NCBI GenBank assembly: GCA_030847615.1
Contig: JAUMIR010000001.1
Span: forward strand, 262,445,187 to 262,509,186
Reading direction: 5' to 3'
From: Gambelia wislizenii
Lineage: Eukaryota; Chordata; Lepidosauria; Squamata; Crotaphytidae
Length of the DNA stretch: 64,000 bases
Both the position numbers and the translations under genes were made by a program. Each line of letters starts with the position of its first letter. The stretch's first letter is position 1. The notes below the pieces were generated by a model. It did no database searches. It had not been told where the DNA came from and saw nothing but the letters and a program-made list of their open reading frames with translations. Positions 9,362-18,683 of the stretch are shown in pieces.

Positions 9362-12300
9362 GTGGGGGCGAAAACTGGAGTTGTGCTGGGGAAAGGGAGG
9401 TATGGTCGGAACACAGTGAACAGATGTTACAAAAGAAGGCAGGATCACTGTTTGTCAGCTAGCCCACCTTCAGTTCACCCTGTTTCCCGGAATGGATTGG
9501 AGAGTGTACCAACCATTCCACAGAACCTTACTTTGCTCCTCTTCAATGCCAGGTCGGTTAAGAATAAAACTCATATTATTTACAATCTACTCTTGGATGA
9601 GTATGCCGACCTGGCTTGTTTCACAGAAACCTGGCTGGGAGAGGATAGCGCTGTCACATGGGCGCAGGCCCTCCCAGCCGGGTATTCTGTCAGTGAGCAG
9701 GTGAGGGGAAGTGGGCGGGGGGGTGGAGTGGCTCTGGTTTATAAGAACAATCTGACCTTGACCAGGATACCTGTCCGAAACACAGTCCACTTTGAGTGTA
9801 TGTAACTTAGTCTGAGGACCAGGGATAGTTTGGGGATTCTGCTAGTATACCAACCACCCTGTTGTCTAGCAGACTCCCTAACTGAGCTGACACAGCTGGT
9901 CTCAGAGTTGCTGTTGGAGTTGCCCAGACTTTTAGTTCTGGGCGACTTTAACATTCCACTCGAGACCAGCTTGACAAATCTGACTGGTGCAGCTCGGGAG
10001 TTCATGGAAACCATGACAAACATGGGCCTATCCCAATTGGTCATTGGGCCCACACATTGTGCGGGTCATACTCTCGATGCGGTCTTTAGTACGGAACAGG
10101 AATATCCGTGGGCGGCGGTTATTAAAACCGCCGCATTGTCATGGATGGATCATTTCCTGGTCAAGACTGAACTAAGAGTCTCTTCCCGCCCCACCGGGGG
10201 TGGTGGACCCATTAGAATGGTCTGCCCCCGAAGGCTAATGGAACCAATAGGATTTCAGAAAGCCTTGGAGGGTTTAATGGTTGGTAACGCCGGTGACCCT
10301 GTCGAAGCTTTGGTTAATACTTGGAACACCGATCTTACCAAGGCTATCGACACGATCGCTCCCAAGCATCCTTTCCAACCCGCCTCTAACCGTAAGCCAT
10401 AGTATACTTCAGAGCTTAGGAAAATGAAGCGGGTTGGACAACGACTAGAGCGCAACTGGCGGAAAACTCGACTCTTATCTGACAGGACTCAACATAGGAA
10501 TTTTCTTCGGTCCTATCAAGAGGCAATACGTGCAGCGCAGAGATCCTTCTCCTCTGCACATATTGCGTCTGTAGAGTCCCGTCCAGCAGAGCTGTTTAGG
10601 GTGGTAAGGGAGATGACGCAGGTTATACCTGCACAGAAGCCATTGCTTAACCCAACAACGGCCTGCTGTGATGCATTTAACAACTACTTTGCAGATAAAA
10701 TCTCTCGGATAAGAGCCGACTTAGATGCCAGCATTTTGACAGAAACAATTGACGAGGTGTCCAGCAACTCCGTTGATGTAAGTTTACTGAATCAATTTCA
10801 ATCTGTGAGTACCGAGGACATGGACAAGCTGCTTGGTAGAGTGAGGACGATGACCTGCCCTCTTGATCCTTGCCCTTCATGGCTTGCCATCCAGGGGGGG
10901 ACTGCCTTGATGGTGTTCCTTAAGGATATCATCAATGCATCCCTCAGGGAAGGGTGTGTTCCATCTTGTTTAAAGGAAGCGGCGGTTAGGCCGCTCCTGA
11001 AAAAACCTTCCCTAGACCCCGTGGACATGAACAACTATAGGCCAGTTTCTATGTTACCATTCTTGAGCAAAGTGATCGAAAGGGCAGTTGCTCTTCAACT
11101 CCAAGTGGTCTTGGATGAAACTGATTATCTAGACCCATTTCAAACTGGCTTCAGGATGGGATTTGGAGTTGAGACTGCCATGGTTGCCTTGACCAATGAT
11201 CTGCATCTAAGCATCAACAGGGGTAATGTGTCCCTGTTGGTGCTTATGGACCTCTCAGCGGCTTTCGTTACGATAGATCATGGCATTCTCCTGGATCGCC
11301 TGAGTGGGTTAGGAATCAGAGGCACTGCGCTACAGTGGTTCCGCTCCTTCCTCTTGGGCAGGTCCCAGAGGGTGTGGCTTGGGGACAGCTGCTCCAGCAG
11401 AAAGGAGCTTACTTGTGGTGTTCCGCAGGGCGCCATCCTGTCCCCGATGCTGTTTAACATCTATATGAAGCTGCTGGGTGAGATTATTCGGGGTTATGGG
11501 GCTGGGTGTTATCAGTACGCTGATGACACTCAGATCTATTTCTCCTTGTCCCGATCGTCGGCCTCGAATCCCAATGGCATCTCTCCTCTTAATGACTGTC
11601 TTAAAGCTGTAACGGGCTGGATGAGGAAAAACAGATTGAGATTAAATCCAGACAAAACGGAGGTGCTCAAGGTAGCGGCCCCGAAACCAGGAGTTGGGTT
11701 GCAACCACCAGTCCTGGATGGGGTCACGCTCTCCATTAAGGACTGTGTTCGCAGTCTGGGGGTGCTCCTTGATTCATGACTTCAGATGATGAGTCAAGTG
11801 AATACGACGGTCAGGAGCGCTTGTTATCAGCTTTGGCTGATACACCAGCTGTGCCCTTTCCTGGAAGTAAGGGACCTCGAGACTGTGGTGCACACGCTGG
11901 TAACCTCTCGTCTAGATTTCTGCAATGCCCTCTACATGGGGCTACCCTCGTGCTTGGTCCGGAAATTTCAGTTGGTACAAAACATGGCAGCCAGAGTGGT
12001 CTCAGGAACATCTCGGAGAGATCATATAACTCCAATACTAAAATCTCTCCACTGGCTGCCTATCAGTTTCCGGGCCCAGTATAAGGTGTTGGTTATTACC
12101 TTTAAAGCCCTAAATGGCTTGGGTCCAACTTATCTCCGGAACCGCCTCCTCCCATACAATCCTCCCCACATACTCCAGTCCTCTGGGAGGAATCTGCTTC
12201 AGCCACAAAAATCTAGGCTGTCTGCAACCTCCCAGAGGGCCTTTTCAGTAATCACCCCCAAATTGTGGAATGGCCTGCCGAATGAGATCCATCAGCTGAC

Positions 12301-12363
12301 GAGCTTGAGTAGCTTTAAAAAGCACTAAAGACGGATCTCTTTCGGCAGGCCTTTCCTGTTTAG
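9362..12363 (+). pseudogene. L2 ORF2 (endonuclease + reverse transcriptase)
   Basis: One reading frame of about 1,000 codons for the replication protein of an L2 LINE, which nicks target DNA and copies element RNA onto it. The APE-type endonuclease (about 9540-10180) shows LLFNARSVKN, CFTETWL, GGGVALVYK, LVLGDFNIP and MDHFLVKTEL, where the usual SDH is MDH. The RT domain (about 10970-11560) shows LLKKPSLDP, LLVLMDLSAAFVTIDH, GVPQGAILSP and YADDTQIYF. The C-terminal part follows at 11786-12360. The frame is unbroken except for in-frame stops TAA 9803, TAG 10400 (in a Lys-Pro-x-Tyr context) and TGA 11777, plus a probable 1-nt loss in an A-run at 12317-12321. After that shift the frame ends at TAG 12361. 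The element cannot be active as it stands, but it decayed recently. Confidence 0.92.
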
Positions 12364-12573
12364 ATCCCGGCCTCAGGAACTCAGTCTCCTGGCTTTTTAA
12401 AAATTATGTATATATTTGTTTTTAATGTGTTTTTTAGTTAGAAGGTTTTAATGTTGTGTTTAATGTCTTTTTATGGGGGAGGGGTGGGTGGGTGGTGTTT
12501 TTAGTCATTATTATAATGTTTTAATTGTTGGAAGCCGCCCCGATTGTTTTTAGCAGAGGGGCGGGGTATAAAT

Positions 12574-12602
12574 AAATATTATTATTATTATTATTATTAT
12601 TA
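12574..12602 (+). repeat. (ATT)n tail of the L2 element
   Basis: The 3' terminal simple repeat follows GGGGTATAAATAAAT. The same junction occurs at 61425-61468 and, inverted, at 60330-60362, so the trinucleotide tail is part of this L2 family. Confidence 0.9.
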
Positions 12603-12605
12603 TCA

Positions 12606-12800
12606 AAAACAATATTTTCTATCAACCACATGCAAATTTTGCACGGAATAAGTTCCAATTACCACATTTTCAGTGAAGGAAATTGCTTTTTCTAAACAGA
12701 AAATAATATTTCTGTGCTGAAAATGTTTCCTCGGCAGAAAATGCTATTTTCTCTGCAAAATGACCATGTGTGAATTTTGCGCAGAATAAGTCACAAATAG
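12606..12800 (+). repeat. Unclassified AT-rich repeat, copy b
   Basis: It contains CAACCACATGCAAATTTTGC and, further on, CAAAATGACCATGTGTGAAT, followed by TTTTGCGCAGAATAAG. This is the core block of the family at 8712, 14305 and 54480. With copy a on the other strand it flanks the L2 element, so the L2 may have inserted into a foldback version of this repeat. Confidence 0.5.
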
Positions 12801-14014
12801 CCTTTAAAAACTGTGGTTTACAATGACTTTCTTGATGATTGAAGAATATTGCTAAAAATACCTATTGCTTCCTTTGAGAAAAAACTTAGTGAAGAATTAC
12901 ATCCTGAGCCACTGTCATTTAGGACAAGGCAGATGGCTAACACAGAGTATTCCCAGCACCTGGTCCATTTTACATGGAGACACCAGGGATTGAAACCGGA
13001 AACTTCCACATGAAAGCATGTGCTCTGCTTCAGGAGCTGTCCCAAAAGGTTGTTGTATCATGCATAATTACTCTGTTTGCTTTGTTTCAGCTCTTGCAAG
13101 CCAGTCCTTGAGACTACAACCATTCATCCCAACAGGGGAAATCTAGGTTGCAAGGGTTATGTATCACAAATTTTTCTTGGAACATTTTTAACTGATCGTA
13201 TACTAAGAACAGCTTATCCTTAAACGGCCAAGAGTTGAACCAGTGACCTAGAATGAAAGAGGCCCATAATCCACTATATAAAGCCTTTGAGCCATCCAAG
13301 CAACCCCACAGCCTCCTGAGTTTACAGGCAATTGTTCAGCTGAGTTAGCCTGTGGAGAAAAGTTCACCAAAGCTTTGGTTTGTTTAATTCTCCGGGAACT
13401 GAAAGAAATCATTCTGTAAGAAAACCACTTGGCTCTGTCACTTGTGAAAAAGTGGTTGCATTTTCGACCGTTTTAAAAGTCTGTCTTGACCATACTGGTA
13501 CAAAAGCATAATCACTGGAGCCATAGAACCGGAGGGAGAGAGTGAGCAAAAACTAGCTAGTTTTATTGGAAATACATTTTCAGCTTTGCCAAAGGCTTTT
13601 CTTTCCCAGCAGCTCAGAAATATGATAAGGTAAAAACATATTATAAGAGCAAAAAAGGTGGGGGGAAGTGGGGGAATGAAATACAAAGAGAAAAATGAAG
13701 ACTGGTTCTCTGGGGCCAGCATGTAACTGAATAGTTTGCCTTTTGGAACTGACAGAACACAGGACAGTAGCTGGGCAAAATCCCCAGTCTCTCTCATAGC
13801 AGATTCACAAGTACATATACTGCTGTGGGTTGCATCTAGAGCCAGATGAGTGCTGCAATCCTAAAAACAGTTGCCATTGAGCTCAGTGGCTTATTACCGA
13901 ACAAACATACAAGATTGTATTGTACGTTCAGAAAAAGGTACAGGCACATACTCCATTTCTGAGGCTCACCTGTCCTACACACTAATAGGGATGTATTAAT
14001 GCTGTGCAGGGCTG
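12801..14014. other. No recognisable feature
   Basis: About 1.2 kb without a recognisable repeat. The 119-codon minus-strand frame at 13438-13797 is hydrophobic in the middle but has no start context, splice sites or family signature. I treat it as chance. Confidence 0.4.
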
Positions 14015-14238
14015 TTTTTGAGGTTTGTCTATAGTGTTTTAATGAATTTTAATACTTATAATGTTTAATAATTTAACTTTGTCAATGATTTGTTTTTTAA
14101 TCTTATATTTATACTTTTATCGATGCTCTTGTATAGTTTTTAATTTTTATTGTTTTTAAATATGTTGTTAGCTGCCTGGAGTCCCATTATTGGGAGAAAG
14201 GTGAATATAGATCAACAACAACAACAACAACAACAATT
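14015..14238 (+). mobile_element. L2-type LINE 3' end with (CAA)n tail
   Basis: An AT-rich 3' UTR ends GTTAGCTGCCTGGAGTCCCA, a TTGGGAGAAAGGTGAATATAGAT block and (CAA)n at 14214-14236. The block matches the position and pattern of GGAAGCCGCCCCGATTG...GGGGCGGGGTATAAAT in the L2 at 12529. Confidence 0.5.
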
Positions 14239-14304
14239 CACTAATTTCATTTTCAAAGAAAGAGTAATTTCCCTGCTGTGCAGTTTTCAAATATTATCCA
14301 TAGT

Positions 14305-14600
14305 TTGGGATTTAATCTGTGGAAAATTCACATGTGGCATTTTTGTGCACAAAAACAGTACTGTATTTTCTATTCAGAAAAGACTGTGATGCAGGAAATG
14401 CTATTTTCTGTAGGGGTGGGGGAAAACCACATGCAATTTTTGCCCAGACTAAGTATCAAAGTGTGAAGATTCTTCTCAGTCCAGGATTCTCCTCATCAGG
14501 GATTCCTGACATTTTTTTTAAAAAAACACTGGTTTTGACTCTTTTTTTTTTTAATATTTTCAAATGTTTTCCATCCCTACTTTCTAAATCCCTGGCCACC
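14305..14600 (+). repeat. Unclassified AT-rich repeat, copy c
   Basis: It carries AAAATTCACATGTGGCATTT, CTATTTTCTGTAG, AAAACCACATGCAATTTTTG, then TGTGAAGATTCTTCTCAGTC and CAGGATTCTCCTCATCAGGG. The same block order occurs at 54480-54720 (+) and 8712-8940 (-). Confidence 0.6.
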
Positions 14601-14891
14601 GAGTATTGAGTATCGTTGGAGAAATTTGACCCAAAGGTCCTCCCATTCTGGGTTCTAAACAAACGAAGGTACCTGCTGAACCAGAGTTGAGTTGTATTGA
14701 AAATATGCATCTCTCACCTCTGCCGACAGTGAAAGTAAGACTTGGAGGAATAGGTTTAAGAAAAGCAAACAACCCTATTGCACATGTCTTAAAATTGTGC
14801 TTCAGTCACACACAAAAGATGTAAAGTCTTGATAAACTATCTCTAGGAAAGCAGAAGTAGCAGGATATCTTACATCTATCAGTCTCTGTCT

Positions 14892-15462
14892 GAACTTTAT
14901 CAGATGTGGGAAATATGGCATCATAACAACCCCTAATGAACATGAAAGAGTGCGCATACCAAACAACCTCATCCTTTCATGATAATGTCTTGTCAAAAAC
15001 CTGTTCATTTTTATTGATGGCCCAAGATGTCAATTGATCTCCCTTTCTGCTTTTGTGCTGGCATTGCCGGCATTTGAAACTGTGCACCATTGTGTTCACG
15101 TGAATACAGCGTCGATAACAGAACACCTCTCGGTTAGATCATAACAGCCAGGTAGGGGACGCTCTTTTTATGAAACTCCCCAGTTCACTTGGGATTTTTT
15201 GAGTGTGATTTGTGCTTTTATTTCTGTTTTGTGTCTCTGTTTTTCTTTTCCTTTTTTCAAATTTACCACACTTGCATCTTCTCACAAGAGTCGCCGAGAT
15301 TTTGAACTCAGAAGTAATTGGAGCTCCATTCATGCTCCGTTACTGCCAGAGCTGCCTTTTCACACTGTAGGTCTGATGGGGGGGGTGTCTTTTGCCAGGA
15401 CAAGTTCACTTTTAGCTTTGTTGGGACAGAAATGTTAATGGAGGTTAGGTCTGATAAAGTCC
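14892..15462. mobile_element. 571-bp DNA element, copy 2, TCT duplication
   Basis: The left end GAACTTTATCAGATGTGGG pairs with the right end AGGTCTGATAAAGTCC. Both flanks are TCT (14889-14891 and 15463-15465), although the right flank is a TCTC/TATC run, so a chance match is possible. The interior is collinear with 935-1515. There is no transposase frame. Confidence 0.65.
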
Positions 15463-15605
15463 TCTCTCTATCTGTCTGTCTATCTGATTTGTAAAAGTTT
15501 TCATTTCCACTAGGAGTAGGTGTTTTCCAAAGCTTTCAGGTCTTGCACACTATTAGGTCAAGCAATATTTTGTATTACAACACAGATATGGCCAATAATA
15601 AGACA

Positions 15606-15845
15606 TTTGTTGTTGCTGTGTGCCTTCAAATCATTTCTGACTTATGGTGACCCTAAGGTGAACGTTTCACATGATTTATTTATTTATTTATTTATTTGGC
15701 AACACTTGTTCAGAGGGGGTTGTCTTTGTCTTCTTCTGAAGCTGAGAGACTTGCCCAAGTGGGTTCCATGGCTGAGAGGGGATACACACCCTGGTCTCTG
15801 GAGTCATATTCCAAAACTCAAACCACTACACCATAGTGGCTGGCC
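15606..15845 (-). mobile_element. Sauria-type SINE with BovB-like tail
   Basis: Read on the minus strand: a tRNA-derived head with ATGGTGTAGTGGTTTGAG (A box), CTCTGGAGACCAGGGTG and a decayed B box, then CTCAGCCATGGAACCCACTT, GGGCAAGTCTCTCAGC and finally GGTCACCATAAGTCAGAAAT, GATTTGAAGGCACACAGCAA. The last part is the BovB/RTE-type 3' tail that defines Sauria SINEs of squamates. A (TTTA)n run (about 15673-15698) interrupts the tail. It is the best taxonomic marker in the window. Confidence 0.85.
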
Positions 15846-16332
15846 TCCCTACCCTTAGTGTACACCAAATGCTCCAGTAGCATTAGGATTTAATTTTGCT
15901 CTTTCTTCACAGACTGGTGATGAAATGGTACAGTCCCCATTTTTGGAAACATTTGTCTTATTTGTTAACTATGGCAATATTGAAACTTTTTAAAAAGCCA
16001 CACCTGGCATTTTCTCCAACCAATTTGAATGTAACAAGTGCTACAGTTCATCAACCCTACCATTGTGGCATCATGTTTGTGGATAATATATGCTCCCTGG
16101 AATTGGTTTCACATCATCCTAACACAAGCAGTCCCACTACTGATTTTCTGATTAGCATCAAGAAGGACTAAACAATATTGGCATGGAGGGCCAAGGTTTC
16201 ATTCCCCTTCCCCAAAACTGAATGGACATGCATATCTTTGCATTTGCTGTTTTAACACATTTTAAATTATACTTTGAAATCCTTGTCTTGGGCCAAACTT
16301 GTTGTGCCTCACAAATGATAGACCTACCATCA
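15846..16332. other. No recognisable feature
   Basis: Unassigned sequence between two SINEs. The 91-codon frame here has no recognisable domain. Confidence 0.35.
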
Positions 16333-16550
16333 GGGAGCCCTGGTGGCACAGTGGTTAAATGCTAGCACTGTAGCCACAATGTTGTAATTTTGATCCTACA
16401 GGGCTCCAAGGTTGACTCAGGCTCCCATCCTTCTGTAGGTTGGTAAAATGAGTACCCAACTTGTTGGGGGAAATTAGCTAACACATTGTAAACCACTTAG
16501 GGAGTGCTTTGCACTGATAAGCAGTATAGAAATATAAATGCTATTGCTAT
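16333..16550 (+). mobile_element. tRNA-derived SINE
   Basis: It begins GGGAGCCCTGGTGGCACAGT with A-box-like TGGCACAGTGGTTAAATG. A B-box remnant (TTTTGATCCTAC) follows, then GGCTCCAAGGTTGACTCAGG and GTAAACCACTTAGGGAGTGC, ending in CTATTGCTAT. It is the same family as 6033-6264 in the other orientation. Confidence 0.85.
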
Positions 16551-16991
16551 ATACCAGGAATTTTTCTCATGTGAGACACTTAGGAAATGGAATGTCTGCA
16601 AATCAAAACAGCAAAGATTTGCCAGTTGTATGTACTCCAAGTCTAGACAAGTGTAAGTTGGTAGAAATGCTACCCAAGGTGAATTTTTGATGATTCTGCA
16701 GCATAATTTAATTTAGTACTACAAACAAATCAAAAATGAAAATCTGCTACAATTTATAGCAGTCACTAGCATGTTCACAAGATTACATTAAATGGGTGTT
16801 TATTCATTGTTGGTGGGAAAATCCATTTCACCTTCCAGCAACTTTGTGGATTATAGGTTAAATTTAGAGGAAAATCCAAGTGAGTGGCAGATGATATTAT
16901 AGTCTCTCCTAATCTAAAAATCCCAGGGTTGCACCTTTAAACTATGGTGCCTCTACACCACAGGTTGTTTATCATTGGAAATGGAAACCAG

Positions 16992-17322
16992 GGACTTTTT
17001 CAGACGTACCTTAAATCTGGAAGGAGCCGTCGGGAGAGGAACGCAGCTGCTCCATGGCAGGGGGCAGTTTCTGATGACGCCGTCCCTCTCGCGTTACCCT
17101 CCGTGTTCCTTCCATATCTCATGGAAGGAAAAGGCACCACTTTTTATTCACGAAGAACTTCCATGAGTAAAAAGTGGTGCCTTTTCCTTCCATGCAATAT
17201 GGAAGGAACACGGAGGGTAACGCGAGAGGGACGGCATCGTCAGAAACTGCCCCCTGCCATGGAGCAGCTGCATTCCTCTCCCGACGACTCCTTCCAGATT
17301 TAAGGTATGTCTGGAAAAGTCC
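16992..17322. mobile_element. 331-bp perfect-arm foldback element, CAG duplication
   Basis: A near-perfect palindrome from GGACTTTTTCAGACGTACCT to AGGTATGTCTGGAAAAGTCC. The arms stay matched through GTCGGGAGAGGAA, GCAGGGGGCAG and GAGAGGGACGGC to a centre near 17155. It is flanked by CAG on both sides (16989-16991 and 17323-17325). It has the same length as 4057-4387 and the same ends but a different interior. The 119-codon frame at 16944 is simply one arm. Confidence 0.85.
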
Positions 17323-18091
17323 CAGTAGTTAAAAGTTAAACTACTTTAGGGTGTAACTTTTCCACAGCTACATGGTATTCAATACTCTTTTCCACTTCTC
17401 AGGGCATCTTCCCTGGATCATAATCTGGAAAGTTTATTAATATATAATAGAAGCCTAAATTCAGTTAGAGCTTGAAGTGCAATATTGCTGTAAAATGCAA
17501 CAGAATTAATTCTTCTACTTTGTGTCATTTTATTTTTTTTAACATTTATTTAACCACTTTTATTCCACAAACATATATACATACATTTCAATCCACAAAC
17601 ATACATACATACATTACATTACAACCAAAATTAATTTTGTTCTTGTTTATGTAGTTATTGTGTATCTTTCTTTTCCTCTTCTCTTATCATTTCTTCTCTC
17701 CTGTTCCTTTTTACCACTATCCGTATTCATTTTCCTTTCATATTACCTAGTATATATTGGTCCACCCTTTCTTTTCTTTCTTTCTTTCTTCGTTATACAT
17801 TCCATCTTCTTCCCACCCCTCTTCGACTTTACCCATACCTTCTCCCACATACAACTTCTATCTATTCTTCTAAATCTTACATACTTCAATCCCTATTCTC
17901 CCTTTTCCCATTCAACATAACTTCCTATTCTTTGCATCTCAATTTGGATCTTCTTTTACATTCAATTTTCTCTCAATACCTCCTTCAATTTCCCTTATGT
18001 ACATCTCTAACTGTATATATATATATTCTTGTGTTTTCCTTTATCCCTTTTATTTGTGTATATACATATCCATACATATATGCTGTGTTAT

Positions 18092-18481
18092 ACAATGCAA
18101 CTCTGCCACGGGTCAGCGTAAGAGGGGCGCTCCAAAAAAGCGATACAAAGACTCCCTGAAACAACATCTCAGGCTTGGCCAAATTGATCACCAACAGTGG
18201 TCCGCCCTGGCCTCACATCGGGAGGCATGGAGACGCACTATCCACAATGCTGCAGCCTTATTTGAGAACTCACGACGAACAAGTCTTGAAGAGAAACGAC
18301 AACGCAGAAAGAATCACAACCCAAAAACATCACCCAAGGAGACCTTCTGCTGTGCTTTTTGCAACCGGACTTGTTTATCTCAGATTGGCCTTTTTAGTCA
18401 TCAGCGCGCTTGCAGAAAGCGCGGGATGAGTCCTTCCTGAATCTTCGTTTGCGAAGAAAAGCCAGAGGATACATTACAATG
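18092..18481 (+). pseudogene. C-terminal fragment of another LINE's ORF2 (zinc finger)
   Basis: An uninterrupted frame (about 18095-18440) encodes RQRKRGAPKKRYKDSLK-type sequence, then HREAWRRTIHNAAALFE, a basic EEKRQRRKN linker and a terminal Cys2His-Cys-like finger, CCAFCNRTCLSQIGLFSHQR, ending in a stop. This layout (KRYKD, trypto-Arg 'W', GLxSH finger) is known at the C terminus of several non-LTR reverse transcriptase proteins, but I cannot fix the clade. It lies inside the 3' UTR of a minus-strand L1. Short TACAATG repeats at 18091-18097 and 18475-18481 could be a target duplication. The upstream codons before GQRK come from the L1 UTR. Confidence 0.65.
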
Positions 18482-18683
18482 TTAATGATCTAATTTCCTT
18501 ATTTTATTCCAGTTTTAATTGTTAACCTATAAGATTAAACTCATGGTTTTGCTTCATTTTCCCAGTATCATCTAACTCATCTGAATCATTTTTCAGCTTT
18601 TTGCCCTCCCCCATAACTCCTTTTCTGTTAACTCTCTTGGTTCTCTATGATCTGAGATAGTTTGTCCTCTTAACTTTATTCCA

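Larger units (their letters stand above)
8941..12602 (+). mobile_element. Near-full-length L2-clade LINE
   Basis: A 3.66-kb non-LTR retrotransposon made of 170-bp tandem units (8941-9315), one ORF with endonuclease and reverse transcriptase domains (9362-12363), a 3' UTR with GGAAGCCGCCCCGATTGTTT, and an (ATT)n tail (12574-12602). It belongs with the L2 clade because of RPLLKKPSLDP, NNYRPVSMLPFLSK, DYLDPFQTGFR and GVPQGAILSPMLFNIYM. A second 3' end of the same subfamily at 61386-61468 is identical over roughly 50 bp, which implies recent activity. Confidence 0.92.

Noticed and set aside
11776..12084. 102-codon frame at 11776 in a second frame
   Set aside because: Shadow of the L2 ORF2 C-terminal region, whose motifs are in the frame starting at 11786.
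16944..17303. 119-codon frame at 16944
   Set aside because: It lies entirely in the arms of a palindromic MITE; the mirrored frame on the other arm shows it is structural, not coding.
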